In this document: positions 53,680 to 63,986 of the stretch, piece after piece
Layout of the letters: each line of letters opens with the position of its first letter
Position numbering within the stretch: the first letter of the stretch is position 1
Assembly: GCA_009829735.1 (NCBI GenBank)
Contig: CM020619.1
Coordinates: 29,352,063 to 29,416,062, forward strand
Direction: 5' to 3'
DNA: 64,000 bases
Origin: Pyropia yezoensis
Taxonomy: Eukaryota > Rhodophyta > Bangiophyceae > Bangiales > Bangiaceae
Translations under genes and position numbers: made by a program
Notes under the pieces: model-generated
The model's database searches: none
Told to the model about the DNA's origin: nothing
The model's input: the letters and a program-made list of their open reading frames with translations, nothing else

Positions 53680-55089
53680 TCACGTTGAGGGAGGGCTGTT
53701 CGGGTCTATCTCATTCCGGGCACAGTATGCCCGGACCTTCTCAGCGGGAAGGTCCTCCACATATTCCCACGTATCATCCTTGGCTTTGTAGCCAAACCAA
53801 CGCACCCTCAACATGAGGCGGTCAGTGTCCTGATCCCAGCCGTGGTCGATGAACTTATCGAACACGTACTCCTGCGGGCCCTGTTTGGCCGCGGGCAGGG
53901 AGGGGAGGCGCCACGCTTCCAACGCACGCGCCCAAGCTGGGTCGCCTGCAGGCGATGCTGCAACTTTGACCACGTCCTGTCCGTTCACTGTGCGGACCCC
54001 ATCGTCACTTTCGATGGTGAACCGCCGCCCATCAGTACGAAGGACCTGGTACGGCCCCTTCGTCTGGAATACCAACTTACCCCCAGTTGGGGTGTGTGAG
54101 TGAACCAGTACCCAGTCACCCCACTCGGGGACGTGCTTGGCGTTGCGCATCTTTTTGTCAAAGGTACGCTTGTAGCGCTTTTGTGCTTTGTCCATCTCAG
54201 CCCTGACTTCAGGGATGAGTTATTCAAGCCTAGCAGCGAACTCCGCCTTACTCTCAGCAGGAGTAGGCGTACTGCGACCATCCTCCCTAGTTGGGAGCGG
54301 CCGCCGCACGGCAATAGACCGCACGCGACGGGGGGTCACAAAAGCGAGGGGTACTTCCCCGGTAGATGAGTGAACCTGCGAATTGTAGGCAGTGGTAAGA
54401 ATAGAAATGTATTGGTCCCACGTTTTCACGTGCTCACTCACATAGTGGCGCAGCTGCCGAGCAATAGTCTTATTGAAGCGCTCCACCTGACCATTAGTTT
54501 GTGGGTGGTAGGGGGTGGCATAGTTTGCCTTAACCCCCAACATATCCAGCACCCCCTGAAACAGTACGGACGCAAATTGCGGTCCATTGTCCGATAGTGT
54601 ACTATCCGGAATGCCATGCGCGGCAACCCAGTGATCTAGGAAGGCTGACACGACCGACATGGCCGTGATCTCTGCCAGTGGGATCGCTCGCGTAAGTTTC
54701 GTGAAGCGGTCACAGATGACCAGGAGGTACTGGTTTCCCTCCTCGGTCACTGGCAGTGGCCCAAGGATGCCCAGTTCCAACGCGGTAAAGGGCTCCTTGG
54801 CCGGGAACAATAGCATAGCCGTAGTAGGCCGCCGTTCCATCAGACGGTTCTGTGCACAACTTTTGCAGGCAGCCACCCAACTGTAGATGTCCACCACCAT
54901 GGACGGCCAGTAATACCTGGTCCTCAGGGTCTGGTACAGTTTACTAGACCCCAGGTGTCCACCTGTGGGAGCGTTATGCTCCCTCTCAAGAATAGTGTCC
55001 TTGAGAGATGCGGGGACGACAACTTGTTCGGTCCCCTGGAATACCCCCCTCCTCATGAGGAGGCCATCGTCTCCGAGAGAGAACCGCGT
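53680..55089 (-). pseudogene. pol: Pol of element D, integrase-chromodomain part with nonsense codon
   Basis: Open from 55089 through the integrase zinc finger (HNAPTGGHLG, CKSCAQNR), the SDNGPQFAS and NGQVERFNK segments to a TAA at 54220-54222, where element C has Asn. The same frame then continues to 53680 with the linker and chromodomain (VRWFGYKAKDDTWEYV). In the first catalytic segment the residue corresponding to Asp of MDILGP is Gly (LGILGPLP), a second inactivating change. It keeps the G that C has lost near 54347. Confidence 0.85.
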
Positions 55090-55660
55090 TGTAGCATCCC
55101 TGGCCCCGACTTGGCGCCGACCCGGGACTACAACCAGAGGGCACCAGGTGCCAGAACACGCCCGCCGTGTGGTGATGGTTGGCGGCCGTGGCCCGTGCCC
55201 GGCACTGGGATGCGGTGGACTACGCTATCCACACGTGAGAGAGGGATTGCTGATGGGTTTTTGCATACTTGTGAGGGACTTGATTTGAGAGAATTTGAGT
55301 GTGAGATTAGTGAGTGGGAATAGAATTAGTAGTGATAGTGGCCCCCGACCTGACGAGGTTAGACTCGGGTCGGGGCCACTCGGGGTTATGGGGGGGCTAC
55401 CTGGCCAACGTGCCGAGGCTCCCCCAGATGCACGTTAAGAGGGACAGCGAGGCGCCCTTGGCCCGCGCCCTCAGGAAAAAGACAACTGCGCGTTTGCTTT
55501 CCTCTTCCCCGTGTGCACTACCGTGCGTATCTGTTTGCTCTGCGAGCAGGCACGTGAGGCAACAGGCATACCATTCTCGTAGTTCCCCTTTCTGTGTTAC
55601 CTGTCCCTTTCCCTCGAGGGATATTGACACGTGTCTGAGAGGATCGAGTTTTATACCACA
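55090..55660 (+). repeat. 5' LTR of element E (571 bp)
   Basis: It starts TGTAGCATCCC and ends TTATACCACA, followed after four bases by the primer-binding site. It shows no obvious similarity to the C/D LTR. Confidence 0.85.
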
Positions 55661-55664
55661 TATT

Positions 55665-55681
55665 TGGTGGAGCAGCAGGGG
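55665..55681 (+). other. Primer-binding site of element E
   Basis: TGGTGGAGCAGCAGGGG, identical over 17 bases to element C on the other strand at 12207-12223. Confidence 0.82.
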
Positions 55682-55874
55682 AATGATTGGAGTGTTTGAG
55701 AAGAGACATTTGGGAGCAGCGGTAGGGTTGTTCCTGTTCTGTCTTTTTCTGTGGTTTGGGGAATTATTTGCACCCGTTCACGGGAATCCCATTCCTGGCT
55801 CTCCCACCCCTCTCTTGTGGTCTGGCGATCTTTGGACACGCAGGCAACTGGACTGTGGCTGTCAAGAGACCAAC

Positions 55875-57635
55875 ATGGCTACCCTCCCTGGCACGACGGT
55901 GCCCGAAGGGGTAGACCCCGCGTCCCTTGATGCATCCCTGGTCACCGCGTGGGACGGTGCCCAACCCGGCGTTCTCCCTACGGGTGAAGCAGACCTGGGT
56001 GTGACATCCGGTAGCGGACTGGAGTCCACAGGCGGCCAAGCACCACCTGCTCCCGTTCCTCCGGCTGTTCCTCCTGTGGGAGCCACCCCGGGGTCAACGG
56101 CGTTTGAGTCCGCTCGCAGCAGACGACTCCCTCCTGTCGGTTCTACTCCTCAACCTCCAGGGATAGCCCCTGGTGTGTTTACTCCTGGACCCACACATGG
56201 CAGCTGGGTGTATACACCTCTTCCTGTGGGCACTAGCGATGCCAGAGGCACCGTTGTGACTGGTTCTACGGGTCTCCCTGAGACCTCGACTCCTGGGACC
56301 GGCCAAGCTTTTCCTCCCCTTGCATCCTATGGGGCGGGGAGCTCCAAGACTGGTAACCGGAGCAGCCGAAGGCGTCGGCGTCATCGCCGTCGCTCTAGCA
56401 CCAGCGAGACCAGTTCCTCCAGCTCTGAGGAGGGATATGATTGGGATGCATCTCCCGGTCCCACCCGGCGCAGGCTAGTCGAGTTTGACTTCCCTGCCCA
56501 CCAAGTGGGAGATGCCACCCTGAACACGGTCACGTATTGGGGTAACTACCGGCTGGAGAACCAAGACCAAGGTTACACCCGGAAGATGGCCAAGAAGATG
56601 GCGTCCCTGAACCGGCGAATGCAGCCGAGCTTCGGGGGACATCCTAAGTTTTCCGGGAAGAGACCGGCGCTTATCTTTGCCTTCCTGCGCCGGTTTGTCA
56701 AGGCATGCAATGACAACGATGTGTCCGAGGGCAAGGCTCTCTACCTCCTGGTTAACTTCATGACCGGAGAAGCGGAACAGCGGTTTGCACAGGTTCTACC
56801 AGACTCTGCCGGACACATTGTCGGACGTACCGTCGCGAGTTATCCGGAGGCGGTCAACTGGCTCCTGTCCAACTACGCTGACGCGGACTCTCTGCGTAAA
56901 GCAGTCGGCAGGCTGAACCGGGCAACCACGGAAAGACAAGAGACTCCAGAGGCGTTCGCCCGTCGTGTCCGGGAGATGAGCGATGCTTGTGGCAACGTTT
57001 ACCCTGAGGACAGGCTCAAGATGATCTTCTCGGAAGGGCTTCCTGAATATCTTCAAGTGGATGCGGAGAACTACAACCAGGAACATCAAGAACATGCCGT
57101 CCAGCAGTTGATGGCCTACACCCTGGGCAAGTACCGGCAGGCCAGGGCCCTCCAAGCTCCCATGGTATCAACTCCAAAGCCGTTGTCGCGAGTTCGACCC
57201 GGACCCGACAAGTATAAGGGAGGTGATAGCCCTGTACCGGTACTCGCAGTTGGCGAGGCCTCACGCATGGGGTCAGGGGAAAAGTGGGGCGGCTTCGTTT
57301 CCAAGGAGCAACCATCCCTGGTCGCCCCCAATCAAGTCAAGAACCAGCGGTTCCGGTCTTGTTGGCTGTGCCAGAAGGAGGATCACATGTCCTACCAGTG
57401 CCCGACCATTCCCAAGGACCTCCAGGAGAAACTCAAGCGTCAAGGACTGGTGTTTGCAAAGGCGGTCAACTGGGCTGACCGGCGAGCACCCTCCAAGATG
57501 GACCAGGCACAGGTACACGCAATCCGAGTGGCAACCTTACAGAGCATCACGGAGGCTCTGGCAAGAGAAGCTCCTACGGACTTTGACCTGGAGACCGAAA
57601 CCTCTAAGGACTCCTCGGACCCGGGAAACGAGTAG
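55875..57635 (+). CDS. gag: Gag polyprotein, element E
   Basis: 586 residues from MATLPGTTVPEG; the frame is open upstream into the LTR, but this ATG follows the primer-binding site by about 190 bases and starts a Gag-like acidic, Pro-rich N-terminus. A basic RRRRHRRRSS patch near 170 precedes the capsid domain at about 240-430 (PALIFAFLRRFVKACNDND, YPEAVNWLLSNYADADSL, FARRVREMSDACGNVYPEDRLK). The knuckle CWLCQKEDHMSYQC is near residue 497. The end, SKDSSDPGNE, is acidic. The stop TAG at 57633 is two codons after the slippery heptamer. A second in-frame ATG at 55683 would add a hydrophobic segment (GLFLFCLFLWF), so a longer form is possible. Confidence 0.9.
   Translation: MATLPGTTVPEGVDPASLDASLVTAWDGAQPGVLPTGEADLGVTSGSGLESTGGQAPPAPVPPAVPPVGATPGSTAFESARSRRLPPVGSTPQPPGIAPGVFTPGPTHGSWVYTPLPVGTSDARGTVVTGSTGLPETSTPGTGQAFPPLASYGAGSSKTGNRSSRRRRRHRRRSSTSETSSSSSEEGYDWDASPGPTRRRLVEFDFPAHQVGDATLNTVTYWGNYRLENQDQGYTRKMAKKMASLNRRMQPSFGGHPKFSGKRPALIFAFLRRFVKACNDNDVSEGKALYLLVNFMTGEAEQRFAQVLPDSAGHIVGRTVASYPEAVNWLLSNYADADSLRKAVGRLNRATTERQETPEAFARRVREMSDACGNVYPEDRLKMIFSEGLPEYLQVDAENYNQEHQEHAVQQLMAYTLGKYRQARALQAPMVSTPKPLSRVRPGPDKYKGGDSPVPVLAVGEASRMGSGEKWGGFVSKEQPSLVAPNQVKNQRFRSCWLCQKEDHMSYQCPTIPKDLQEKLKRQGLVFAKAVNWADRRAPSKMDQAQVHAIRVATLQSITEALAREAPTDFDLETETSKDSSDPGNE
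57623..57629 (+). promoter_or_regulatory. -1 frameshift heptamer GGGAAAC, element E
   Basis: It is in register as G-GGA-AAC, followed by GAG-TAG. The -1 frame is open from here to 61723. The first ATG in it is at residue 20 counted from 57764, well inside the ORF, so frameshifting is the most economical route to Pol. A weaker bulged hairpin CAG-GTA/TACCTG lies about 50 bases downstream; no strong adjacent stem was seen by eye. Confidence 0.75.
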
Positions 57636-60600
57636 GGCAGGCGCTCTCCCCAAGTGTCTTCCCGAATCTCCGACGGCAGGGTACTTCTACCTGTTCTCCC
57701 CATGCGTGCCAGGAGAAAGGACGGCAGTTACCCGCTCAACCGGTAGCCGCCTGGACACCCTGCTTGTTCAAGGGGACATTGCTCGTCCTGCGTAAAGAAA
57801 ACCTCAAGATTAATGCTCGTATGCGTGTGGGGGATAGCCTCCCCCAAGCTGTTACGCCGGTTGTTGACACGGGAGCCGGACCAAGCGTCATCACTGAGAA
57901 CCTGTTACCTCCGGGCTGGCGTCGACATTCCTGGAGAGCGCCTACCCGGACCCATATCGTCGACGCTTCGGGTCAAACCCTACGACCGCTTGGCCGTCTT
58001 CCTGTCGCCATCCATGTCAACAATGAACCAACGCTTTTTCCCTTTCTAGTAGTCAAGACCCTATCAGTCTTCCTCATCCTAGGCTGGGACTTCCAGAAGC
58101 AGCATGTCAAGAGCATCCTACCCGGAGAAGGGAAGGTCCAGTTCAACCATGGGTTTGTGTCACCGGTATTGGAGCATCTGGACGCCAAGGTTCGTGTAGC
58201 CAAGAGCAAGAGGGAACGCATCCCACCCTCTACCTTGACTCTCTTCAAACCGGTGCTCCTACCTCCTCGCTCGGAGACCAAGGTTCAAGTAACGACCCGG
58301 ATTGCAGGTCAATGCCTGATCTACGGACGTAAGGAATTTCTGGCGAAACACCGGTTATACTTGGCCCACGGACATCACAAGAAGGTAGAAAGGCACACCC
58401 CGTTCTCGGTGCTAATCGTCAACGTGAGCCGGAAGCCAATAACCCTCGCCAAGGGCACCCGAGTTGGTACAGCAGAGCCTTACCGGGGATCCGCCCGTGC
58501 TATGAGCAAGGAAGACCTCCTGAACCTGCAACAAGAACTGGCATCCAACTTGACGGCCTTAGACGTACCTCCGAAGCAAGAGCAGGCTGGCAGCGCTACT
58601 CCAAAACCCGAACAAGCACCACCCGGGATGCCGAAGGTCAAGCAAGAAAGTGTCCCTCCCGACTTGAAGGAGGCACTGGAGAAGCTTCTCCAGGAATATC
58701 GGCACCTGTGGTCGGGAGAGCTGGGCAAGATGGACGCCACTCTACACCGGATTCAACTCAAGCCGGAAGCTAAGCCAGTGCACATGCAACCATATTGGGC
58801 CGGACCTCATCGCCGGGATGAGATTGAGAAGCAGGTTAACAAGATGCTCAAGATGGATGTTATCGAGCCGTCTGATGGCGAGTGGGCTTTCCCGGTGGTA
58901 GTCGTCCCGAAAACCGGCGGTCACTTCCGTTTCTGCGTTGACTACCGGCGCCTGAACGAGATGACAGTCAAGGACGTATACCCGATACCCCGGATGGATG
59001 ATTGCCTCGACTTTCTTGGTGATGCCACCCTCTTCTCGACGCTGGATTGTAATGCCGGTTACTGGCAGATCCCTCTGGCTGACGAGGACAAGGACAAGAC
59101 CACCTTCACGTGCCACCTGGGACTATTCCGGTGCAAGCGTCTTCCTTTTGGTCTCACCAATGCTCCGGCGACCTTCCAAAGAGCCATCGACATCATCCTG
59201 TCCGGGCTATGGTGGAGAACATGTTTGGTCTACCTGGATGACATTATCGTTTTCTCCAAGACCCCAGCGGAACACCTGGAGCACCTTCGGGTGGTCCCGG
59301 CCCTCCTGTCCAAGGCTGGAGTTACCCTCAAGGCCGAGAAGTGCCACCTGTTTGAGACTGAGGTGGAGTATCTGGGGCATGTGCTGAGTCCGGGGGAGCT
59401 CCGAGTCAATGAGAAGAACATCAAGGCCCTCCGGCATGCACGGCAACCCAAAACCCAGACGGAACTCAAGAGCTTCCTGGGTATGTGCAACGTCTATCGC
59501 CGGTTCGTACGGGACTATGCTCTGATTGCCCGGCCACTGACCAAGCTGACCAGCAAGAAGCTTCAAGCACAACTCCCAGTGTTCGACGAGAAGCAGACGG
59601 CGGCCTTCGAAGAGCTCAAGAAGCGCCTGACCACCACTCCAGTACTGGCGTTACCCAAGCGGGAGGGCCAGTTTGTTCTGGAGACGGATGCCTGTGGCGT
59701 CCAGGTGGGGTGCTCACTACTCCAGCAGGAACCTGATGGGCACTTTCTCCCGATAGGCTACTACAGTCGCGTCTTGACTCCAGCTGAGAAGAACTATTCC
59801 ACGACCGAGCGCGAGTGCTTGGCAGTCGTCTTGGCTTGCTTCCTGTTACGGCCATATCTTGAAGGACAAGAGTTCCTCATCCGGACGGACCACGCCAGCC
59901 TAAGGTGGCTGCTATGCATGGACAGCAGTCAAGGAAGGGTCGCCCGGTGGCGCCTACGCCTTTCGGAGTTCAAGTACAAGGTGTGCACCAGAGCAGGGAG
60001 GGAGCACCACTGCGCCGACACCATGTCCCGGCTGGAGACTCCTGCAGCCGATACCGGTCCTATCCCGGAGGAAATACCTTGCTTCATCCTCCCGAATGTC
60101 GGACGTGGCTGGCACGCTCCCCTGTATGAGACACCTGAAGCTCATCAACCGGTGACCATTCACCGGATGCTGGAGGCACAACTGACGGATCCTCAATGCT
60201 TGGAGCTTCGCCACCAAATGGACCTGAACCGGAACAGTCGTTTCTCCGAGTCTACGGACGGACTCCTAGTACGGGTGTCACCCTTCGATGGGGCCACTCA
60301 AGTCTGCGTACCCCGGGGCCTACGAGCTGACATCCTACGCCTGGAGCACTCGTCTCCCCAGGCCGGACATCCTGGTATCAATCGGATGTATGCTTCCATG
60401 AGACGCCACTATTACTGGGAAACCATGGCCAGTGACGTCCATAAGTACCTGGAGGCTTGTGTTTCGTGTGCAAGGAACCGGTTGTCCCAGAGGAAGAAGA
60501 CTTCTAAGCTACGCCTATTCCCTGCGGCGGAGCCCTTTGCAAGCTTAAGCATGGACATCCTGGGGCCCCTACCTGAAACATCCAGTGGCAACATATACCT

Positions 60601-61723
60601 GCTCATCATATGTGACCGGTTCTCCAAGTTCACTCGAGCAATCCCGCTGAGGACCATCACGGCTCTGGATGTCACGTCAGCCTTCTGCGAGTACTGGATA
60701 GCTGCCTACGGCCCTCCAGACTCCGTCTTAACCGACAACGGTCCCCAGTTTGCATCCCTGTTCTTCCAAGGAGTCTGTGACCTGATGGGCATCAAGAACT
60801 TGTACACTACGACGTACCACCCTCAAACGAACGGCCAGGTGGAACGATTCAACCGGACCCTAGTAGACATGCTACGGCACTACGTGGAGGAGCACCAAGA
60901 AGACTGGGACGAGCTCCTGGCTGTCCTCACTCTAGCCTACAACTCCCGAGTTCACCGGACAACGGGGGTCGCTCCACTCGACTTTGTCACCCCAAGGCGG
61001 CTGACCAACTTCTCCCTGGAAAGAATACCAGACGGTCTCCAGCCTGCACTGAAGTCAGGTCCCAAGGCAAAGGATGAGTTCCTGGAACAACTGCAGCTCC
61101 TGCTCCCAAGAGTCAAGGAGTCAATCTCGAAGACCCAGGAGCGATACAAGCGGGGCTATGACAAGGGCGTTCGGGAAAAGAACAAGGAACTGGGTGGTGG
61201 CGACTGGGTTTTTGTGGACAACCATAGCAAGACCCGGGGGAAGCTGGACTCAAAGACGGATGGACCTTATGAGATCCTGAATACGGACGGTTGGACCTTT
61301 CTTCTAGACGTGGATGGCTCCCCGTACCGCGTGAGCAGCGACCATGTCACCCGAGCTCCACCGCCAAGCCAACGGGACTTGACCCGGCGCAAGCGGGCCG
61401 CAGTACCCTGGCTATCCCAAGAAGAAGGTCGGGAATATGTCTACGTCAAGTTTGTGGACCATGCCTGGAGAGACGGACGCCTGTACCTGCGAGTACGCTG
61501 GTTCGGTTTTAACCCGGCAGATGATACCTGGGAGCCCTCAAACCGGCTACCCATCGCGGATGTCTGTGCCTACACGCGACGGAACGGGATAGAGGGCACT
61601 CCAGTGGCCAGAGCCGGCAAGATTCTGGAGTCGGACTCGGAGGAGGACCAAGAGGATGGGGCCATCCAAGACCCTCGGGACGAGCCGAGTTCATCCGCAA
61701 CGGATTCGGAACAAGAGGATTGA
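57623..61723 (+). CDS. pol: Pol of element E: PR-RT-RH-IN-chromodomain
   Basis: About 1366 residues in the -1 frame, complete. From 57764 as residue 1: protease VVDTGAGPSV at 33-42. RT with FRFCVDYRRLNE, FSTLDCNAGYWQIP, LPFGLTNAPATFQ and YLDDIIVF near 490. RNase H with LETDACGVQVGC, ERECLAVVLA and IRTDHASL. Integrase with an H-H-C-C finger (HSSPQAGHPG, CVSCARNR) and DDE segments MDILGPLP, TDNGPQFAS and NGQVERFNR. A chromodomain, EYVYVKFVDHAW...LRVRWFGFNPADDTWEP, lies near 1235-1280 and would steer integration to marked chromatin, followed by an acidic Ser-rich tail. All catalytic residues are in place and no stop or frameshift is seen. Confidence 0.94.
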   Translation, partial: GKRVGQALSPSVFPNLRRQGTSTCSPHACQEKGRQLPAQPVAAWTPCLFKGTLLVLRKENLKINARMRVGDSLPQAVTPVVDTGAGPSVITENLLPPGWRRHSWRAPTRTHIVDASGQTLRPLGRLPVAIHVNNEPTLFPFLVVKTLSVFLILGWDFQKQHVKSILPGEGKVQFNHGFVSPVLEHLDAKVRVAKSKRERIPPSTLTLFKPVLLPPRSETKVQVTTRIAGQCLIYGRKEFLAKHRLYLAHGHHKKVERHTPFSVLIVNVSRKPITLAKGTRVGTAEPYRGSARAMSKEDLLNLQQELASNLTALDVPPKQEQAGSATPKPEQAPPGMPKVKQESVPPDLKEALEKLLQEYRHLWSGELGKMDATLHRIQLKPEAKPVHMQPYWAGPHRRDEIEKQVNKMLKMDVIEPSDGEWAFPVVVVPKTGGHFRFCVDYRRLNEMTVKDVYPIPRMDDCLDFLGDATLFSTLDCNAGYWQIPLADEDKDKTTFTCHLGLFRCKRLPFGLTNAPATFQRAIDIILSGLWWRTCLVYLDDIIVFSKTPAEHLEHLRVVPALLSKAGVTLKAEKCHLFETEVEYLGHVLSPGELRVNEKNIKALRHARQPKTQTELKSFLGMCNVYRRFVRDYALIARPLTKLTSKKLQAQLPVFDEKQTAAFEELKKRLTTTPVLALPKREGQFVLETDACGVQVGCSLLQQEPDGHFLPIGYYSRVLTPAEKNYSTTERECLAVVLACFLLRPYLEGQEFLIRTDHASLRWLLCMDSSQGRVARWRLRLSEFKYKVCTRAGREHHCADTMSRLETPAADTGPIPEEIPCFILPNVGRGWHAPLYETPEAHQPVTIHRMLEAQLTDPQCLELRHQMDLNRNSRFSESTDGLLVRVSPFDGATQVCVPRGLRADILRLEHSSPQAGHPGINRMYASMRRHYYWETMASDVHKYLEACVSCARNRLSQRKKTSKLRLFPAAEPFASLSMDILGPLPETSSGNIYLLIICDRFSKFTRAIPLRTITALDVTSAFCEYWIAAYGPPDSVLTDNGPQFASLFFQGVCDLMGIKNLYTTTYHPQTNGQVERFNRTLVDMLRHYVEEHQEDWDELLAVLTLAYNSRVHRTTGVAPLDFVTPRRLTNFSLERIPDGLQPALKSGPKAKDEFLEQLQLLLPRVKESISKTQERYKRGYDKGVREKNKELGGGDWVFVDNHSKTRGKLDSKTDGPYEILNTDGWTFLLDVDGSPYRVSSDHVTRAPPPSQRDLTRRKRAAVPWLSQEEGREYVYVKFVDHAWRDGRLYLRVRWFGFNPADDTWEPSNRLPIADVCAYTRRNGIEGTPVARAGKILESDSEEDQEDGAIQDPRDEPSSSATDSEQED

Positions 61724-61868
61724 GAAGAAGGGAACGGGTATATCAAGGAGAACATGCAATACACGCATGGAACAATCAAGGAAAACAAGCACCCGCTCGG
61801 GCAACCCTTCTCTCCGCCTCTTCCCTCCTCGCTTCTCCCAAGACCCTCACCCTCCCTGCCTCCAACTA
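61724..61868. other. Convergent junction between pol and antisense gene of E
   Basis: Only 145 bases separate the two stops, the same tail-to-tail layout as in C and D. Confidence 0.6.
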
Positions 61869-63986
61869 CTACTCCCGGCGCGGACGCTGAGCCGCGGGAG
61901 TGTCCTCCAGCGCTGCCTCCGCGGCACGACGGGAACCGGAGGAAGACGGGATGACGTAGTGCGGTGGACGCGGTGCATCCCGGTATGACGCCATCGGAGT
62001 AGTACCGGTAGTTGCCGGGGGCTCCCGCTCATCCAGATATGCCCGTCGGCGCCCCTGGAAGCCAGTGAAGGTTTCTGACCACTGCTGGGCCAAGCCATGC
62101 CGCGTCAAGGTCGCCAGAAGTTCGCCAACCACCGGGCTGTTCGACATCTGGCCGCTGTCCGCGCAAGCAAACACCCGGTTAACCACGTTGTTCAAGACGC
62201 TGGCGTGAGTACCCAGCACCAGGGAGGACCCAACGCCTTCAACCTGCACCGGAAGACGACCCAGCTGGTCTTCAATCATACCGACGTCGTACTGGTCGCA
62301 TGTCGGGCCACCTTGGTTCAGGTACCAGTCAGGCACCCGGAAGCGGGTAAGGCGCAGAGTCGGCGCCGGAATCTCGAACCGCCCCGAGGATGACACCACC
62401 GGACGGTCCACAACGGCCCCAGAAACCGGAGTACCCAACTCCAGCGGAGGCACAGCGCCGCCGGCGTTGGAAGAAGACGTCCGAGGCGGAGCGGCCGGAG
62501 TGGTAGGCGACCGCACGGTCACCCCCAGACTCGCCGCAGACAGGCGCGGTGCCGGGGGAGCTTGAAGTACCGGCACAGCCGGAACAGGGCGTGAACGCGC
62601 CGGCGACGGTTCAGGCGAGGCCACCGGGGCGACAGGTGCAACAGGAGGAAGCGGAGCCGCCGCAGACGCCTGACCGACCGCCGCGGCCCATCCCGACTCC
62701 TGCACCGTCGGCCCAACTGGCAGAAGATCAAGGGCGGCCGGGGCAGGAAAGCTACCTAGCTGCGGCCACGCCGGAAGCGGCGTCGCCAGCTGCACCTCGG
62801 CCGGAGAAGACTGGTAGACCACCTGCGCCCAACCGAAGCCATCCCGACGCGGGCGGTTCTGGTCGGCAATCGCGTTCAAGAAGTTCCGGTCATGCACCGG
62901 CACCAGACGCCGGAAGTCAATCATCGCCTGGAAGAGCCCCTTGTACTCTTCGTCCTGGCTGCACAGGAAGTCGACGGTCAACTTGTCGACAATCCAGACC
63001 ATCAGGAGGTCAGGGAGAAACCAAAGCCGGTTGGACACCAAGACCTCGTGAAGCCAGTGGTTGGCCGCCAAGACTGTCATCTCGGACGTGTACATCATGT
63101 ACGGGATCGAGTGGAAGAAGCCCTTGATCGACGCCTGAGTCAAGGCGTCCAAGAAGTACCAGGTGAAGGGGATGCTGGAAGGAGCAAACCCGACCGGGAT
63201 CTCGACTTTCTGCTGCTGCGGGATGACCTTGGGGTAGTACGCCGCCCGGTTAGCCTTATCCAGCTTCCAGAACTCCTGATGGTTGCAGCTCACGAGGAAG
63301 TCACGCTGGCGGCCGCGTCGCTCGCCTTGCTCCCGTGCCGGTGACAACTTGGAGTACTTCCGGGTCAGGAAAGGCGGCTGGAGAGCGACCATGCTCGGAC
63401 GGGGGTCGCAGTTCAGGCTCCCCGACCCCTTGAGCGCCTCGTCCCAGACCTTGAGCGCCCGGTGGACGTACCCTTCCTCCGCCGGCAACCGGAGAACGGA
63501 CGCGGACACGCGACGCTAGGTCAAGGGCAGATCCAGCACCAGCGCGAAGGGGAGATCCTCCAGACGAGCAACCCAGGAGGAACCCGAGAAGCTCTGGGAG
63601 CGGTCTTGTGCCAGGCGCATCTGGTCCGCCGTGTGAAGACGAGCCTTATCCATCTCTGTCAAGACCCCGCGCTGGAGTTCCTTGCGCCAGAGGTCCAAGC
63701 AATCCTGCTGGCACTGGGCCGCGCCGGCGTTGCCGACCACCGTGGAGTAACGCCGGGCCGCCAGAGGGTCCTGCCCAAGAAGCATCTCCGGGAGACCCAC
63801 CGGGGGGGTCTCGACCGGGTGCATCACAGAAGCCGGGGGAACCCGATCCGTCCCCGCCGTGGCGACCGGCGCCGACATCGACACCCGAGGAACCGGAGGC
63901 AGGAGAGGGGCGCGACTACCCGAGTTCTCCTCCGCAACACTCGCCGCCGGAACCACGGGCCCAGCTTGGATCTCGGAACTGGACAT
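61869..63986 (-). CDS. Antisense accessory protein of element E (in-frame TAG)
   Basis: Read on the minus strand from ATG 63986: 156 codons of Pro/Ala/Ser-rich sequence and a helical WRKELQRGVLTEMDKARL segment, a TAG at 63516-63518, then 546 more codons in the same frame (next ATG 63509) to 61869. The second part has a core like the C/D protein: EEGY...VWDEAL, AAYYPKVIPQQQKVEIPVGF, TVLAANHWLHEVLVSNRLW and LPDLLMVWIVDKL. A Pro/Ala-rich linker and a C-terminal helical region (ADSGQMSNSPVVGELLATL) follow, with a modestly basic end instead of the RS tail. The amber codon could be a recent mutation, a readthrough site or mark a separate upstream ORF. No known domain is recognised. Confidence 0.72.

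Larger units (their letters stand above)
50817..55089 (-). mobile_element. Ty3/gypsy element D (3' part of a C-family copy)
   Basis: It contains LTR, polypurine tract, antisense gene and the integrase-chromodomain end of pol, colinear with 3317-7570 of element C. It is inserted in the hAT transposase on the left and interrupted on the right at 55089 by element E. The rest of D should resume beyond the right end of E, outside the window. Confidence 0.9.
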
